Of a stretch of 5,850 nt of DNA, positions 5,308-5,850 are shown piece by piece. The stretch is from an archaeon. GTDB lineage: Archaea > Hydrothermarchaeota > Hydrothermarchaeia > JALTZZ01 > JALUTC01. Numbering within the stretch: position 1 is the first letter of the stretch; the number at the start of each line of letters is the position of its first letter. A program made the position numbers and the translations under genes. Location of the stretch: positions 1 through 5,850 of the forward strand of contig JALTZH010000035.1 in assembly GCA_027051265.1 (NCBI GenBank), in the 5' to 3' direction. A model generated the notes under the pieces. That model was not told the origin of the DNA. It saw nothing but the letters and a program-made list of their open reading frames with translations, and searched no databases.

Positions 5308-5392
5308 AAGTTACAGTATTGCTAAGGAAGTTCCGTTCTTCAGGATGAAAATGAATTGGAGAGGTAGAGCAACGATGAACAAAACGTTTATA
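5308..5392 (+). repeat. Second copy of the post-HAM1 module with promoter-like core
   Basis: AAGTTACAGTATTGC and AGGAAG (5308-5330) match 3981-4006 with a few changes and small gaps, and 5364-5392 matches 4011-4039 at 25 of 29 bases, ending in AAACGTTTATA. Between them this copy has about 28 more bases than copy 1, including a weak hairpin, CGTTC-TTCA-GGATG. The TATA-like core would start RNA near 5415, facing only the IS605-like scar. Confidence 0.6.
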
Positions 5393-5441
5393 TGATAAGA
5401 TTGTTCAAATATCTCGCTTACGGTATAGGTTTTCTAATCCA

Positions 5442-5590
5442 AATTGATGACAATGTAGACTTAGAGAAGCTGAGAGAAGAGGCTTTAAGAACCGGCTGAA
5501 ATAAAAGCCAATATAGGTCGAATGTCTGTGATATCCTTAGAAGCATAAGCTTCCCCGTTTAGAATCCTTGCACTTTAGAGTGGGGAAAAG
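5442..5590 (+). mobile_element. Degenerate IS200/IS605-family right end (TnpB/omega-RNA-like scar)
   Basis: The core GAATCCTTGCACTTTAGAGT (5562-5581), followed by GGGGAAAAG, resembles the right-end hairpin of IS605-type elements, which I recall as GAATC-stem-CTTTAG-stem-GG, as in ISDra2. CACT-TTAG-AGTG (5571-5582) forms the inner stem, and CTTCCCC (5550-5556) can pair with GGGGAAAAG. In such elements this sequence is also the 3' scaffold of the TnpB guide RNA. Upstream, one frame reads EPAEIKANIGRMSVISLEA before a stop at 5546-5548 and another reads DLEKLREEALRTG, which could be a frameshifted TnpB tail; that part is weak. No intact tnpB or tnpA is present, so this would be a dead remnant. 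The left boundary is a guess. Confidence 0.5.
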
Positions 5591-5616
5591 GTCGATGTAA
5601 GAAATATTCTCGCAAT

Positions 5617-5817
5617 TTATTGATTCTTTTCTTTTTTCTCAGAAAGGATAGCTCTTAACCAGTTTTTTATAACTTTTCTACTGTTTAAAAATGAAACAAT
5701 ATTCCAGTTATGTTTTTTAGATCGCATAAATAGTTTTTCATAACTTACCTTATAGTTTTTTGTTGAAAGAACTGTTTTAATTAAGAGATTGTTATTAGAT
5801 TTTGTATTAATTAAAAT
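5617..5817 (-). CDS. Unrecognised protein, 5' end cut off at the contig edge
   Basis: The minus strand is open from the contig edge to TAA at 5617-5619, giving about 66 genomic residues. The protein is basic and rich in Lys and Asn, with KLFMRSKKHNWNIVSFLN and KNWLRAILSEKKEKNQ at the C-terminus. I recognise no family, motif, signal peptide or membrane segment. The only upstream start, GTG at 5830-5832, lies inside adapter sequence, so the first five or so residues of a GTG-started call (MYKKQ) are artificial. The real protein either begins beyond the contig or at the internal ATG of FMRSKK. Base composition is as AT-rich as the rest of the chromosome. It converges on the IS605-like scar. It may be the tail of a real gene, but chance openness in AT-rich DNA cannot be ruled out. 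Confidence 0.45.
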   Translation of the reverse strand: MLINTKSNNNLLIKTVLSTKNYKVSYEKLFMRSKKHNWNIVSFLNSRKVIKNWLRAILSEKKEKNQ

Positions 5818-5850
5818 TTGTTTCTTATACACATCTGACGCTGCCGACGA
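5818..5850. other. Illumina Nextera (Tn5) adapter sequence at the contig end
   Basis: The last 33 bases match the reverse complement of the Nextera read-1 transposase adapter at 31 positions. The differences are T for C at 5818 and 5822. The 28 bases 5823-5850 match exactly: the end of the Tn5 mosaic end (TCTTATACACATCT) followed by GACGCTGCCGACGA, stopping at the last adapter base. This is library artefact, not genome. Confidence 0.95.

Larger units (their letters stand above)
5094..5616. other. 523-bp region without an intact gene
   Basis: From the HEPN stop onward this stretch holds, in order, a TATA-like box, the HAM1 3' fragment, an AT palindrome, the second copy of the post-HAM1 module and the IS605-like scar. 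The only ATG frame of note is 35 codons (5392-5499, MIRLFKYLAYGIGFLIQ at its start), which begins within the TATA box and matches nothing I know. I see no tRNA or CRISPR repeat. The region reads as accumulated rearrangement debris. Confidence 0.6.

Noticed and set aside
5392-5499. 35-codon ATG frame (MIRLFKYLAYGIGFLIQ at its start)
   Set aside because: Its start lies within the TATA-like box, it has no Shine-Dalgarno sequence and no recognisable family, and it ends inside the IS605-like scar. It is probably debris.
5442-5499. Possible C/D-box guide RNA (TGATGA followed by two CTGA)
   Set aside because: The base before TGATGA is T rather than a purine, the spacers are about 19 and 22 nt instead of about 12, and there is no good C' box.

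Overview
The window comes from an AT-rich archaeal genome. An Sm-like RNA-binding protein (SmAP), the zinc-ribbon ribosomal protein L37e, an archaeal HisA-like protein of the COG1411 type and a CbiB on the other strand support this, as do AGA/AGG-dominated arginine codons, TTTATA-type promoters and short or missing leaders. I cannot name the phylum. The last ~33 bases match the Illumina Nextera (Tn5) adapter, so the window ends at a contig edge and nothing should be read from bases 5818-5850.

Layout. Bases 1-734 (minus) hold most of a cobamide-synthesis gene, cbiB, running off the left edge. A 253-bp divergent intergenic region follows. Bases 988-4022 (plus) are a tightly packed operon: HisA-like TIM barrel, SmAP, L37e, purF (first step of purine synthesis) and a divergent HAM1/RdgB-type nucleotide pyrophosphatase. 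Junctions are 0-nt, ATGA, TAATG and a 59-nt overlap. The operon mixes RNA/ribosome genes with purine synthesis and nucleotide clean-up.

Bases 4023-5616 are an accessory region. Its core is an MNT nucleotidyltransferase/HEPN pair, a two-gene toxin-antitoxin module joined by ATGA, with its own promoter and a candidate operator. The module is bracketed by two copies of the 3' end of the HAM1 gene, about 122 bp with two mismatches and 1274 bp apart. Similarity resumes downstream of both copies up to a shared promoter-like 29-bp block. The HAM1 gene attached to the first copy has lost the stop seen in the second copy and gained a foreign 12-residue tail. Other debris includes a 154-bp segment bounded by perfect 18-bp inverted repeats and a scar resembling the right end of an IS200/IS605-family (TnpB) element.

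The last 200 bases carry the C-terminal part of an unrecognised minus-strand gene cut by the contig edge. The main biological observation is the toxin-antitoxin module sitting between duplicated ends of a housekeeping gene. The main technical observation is the adapter.
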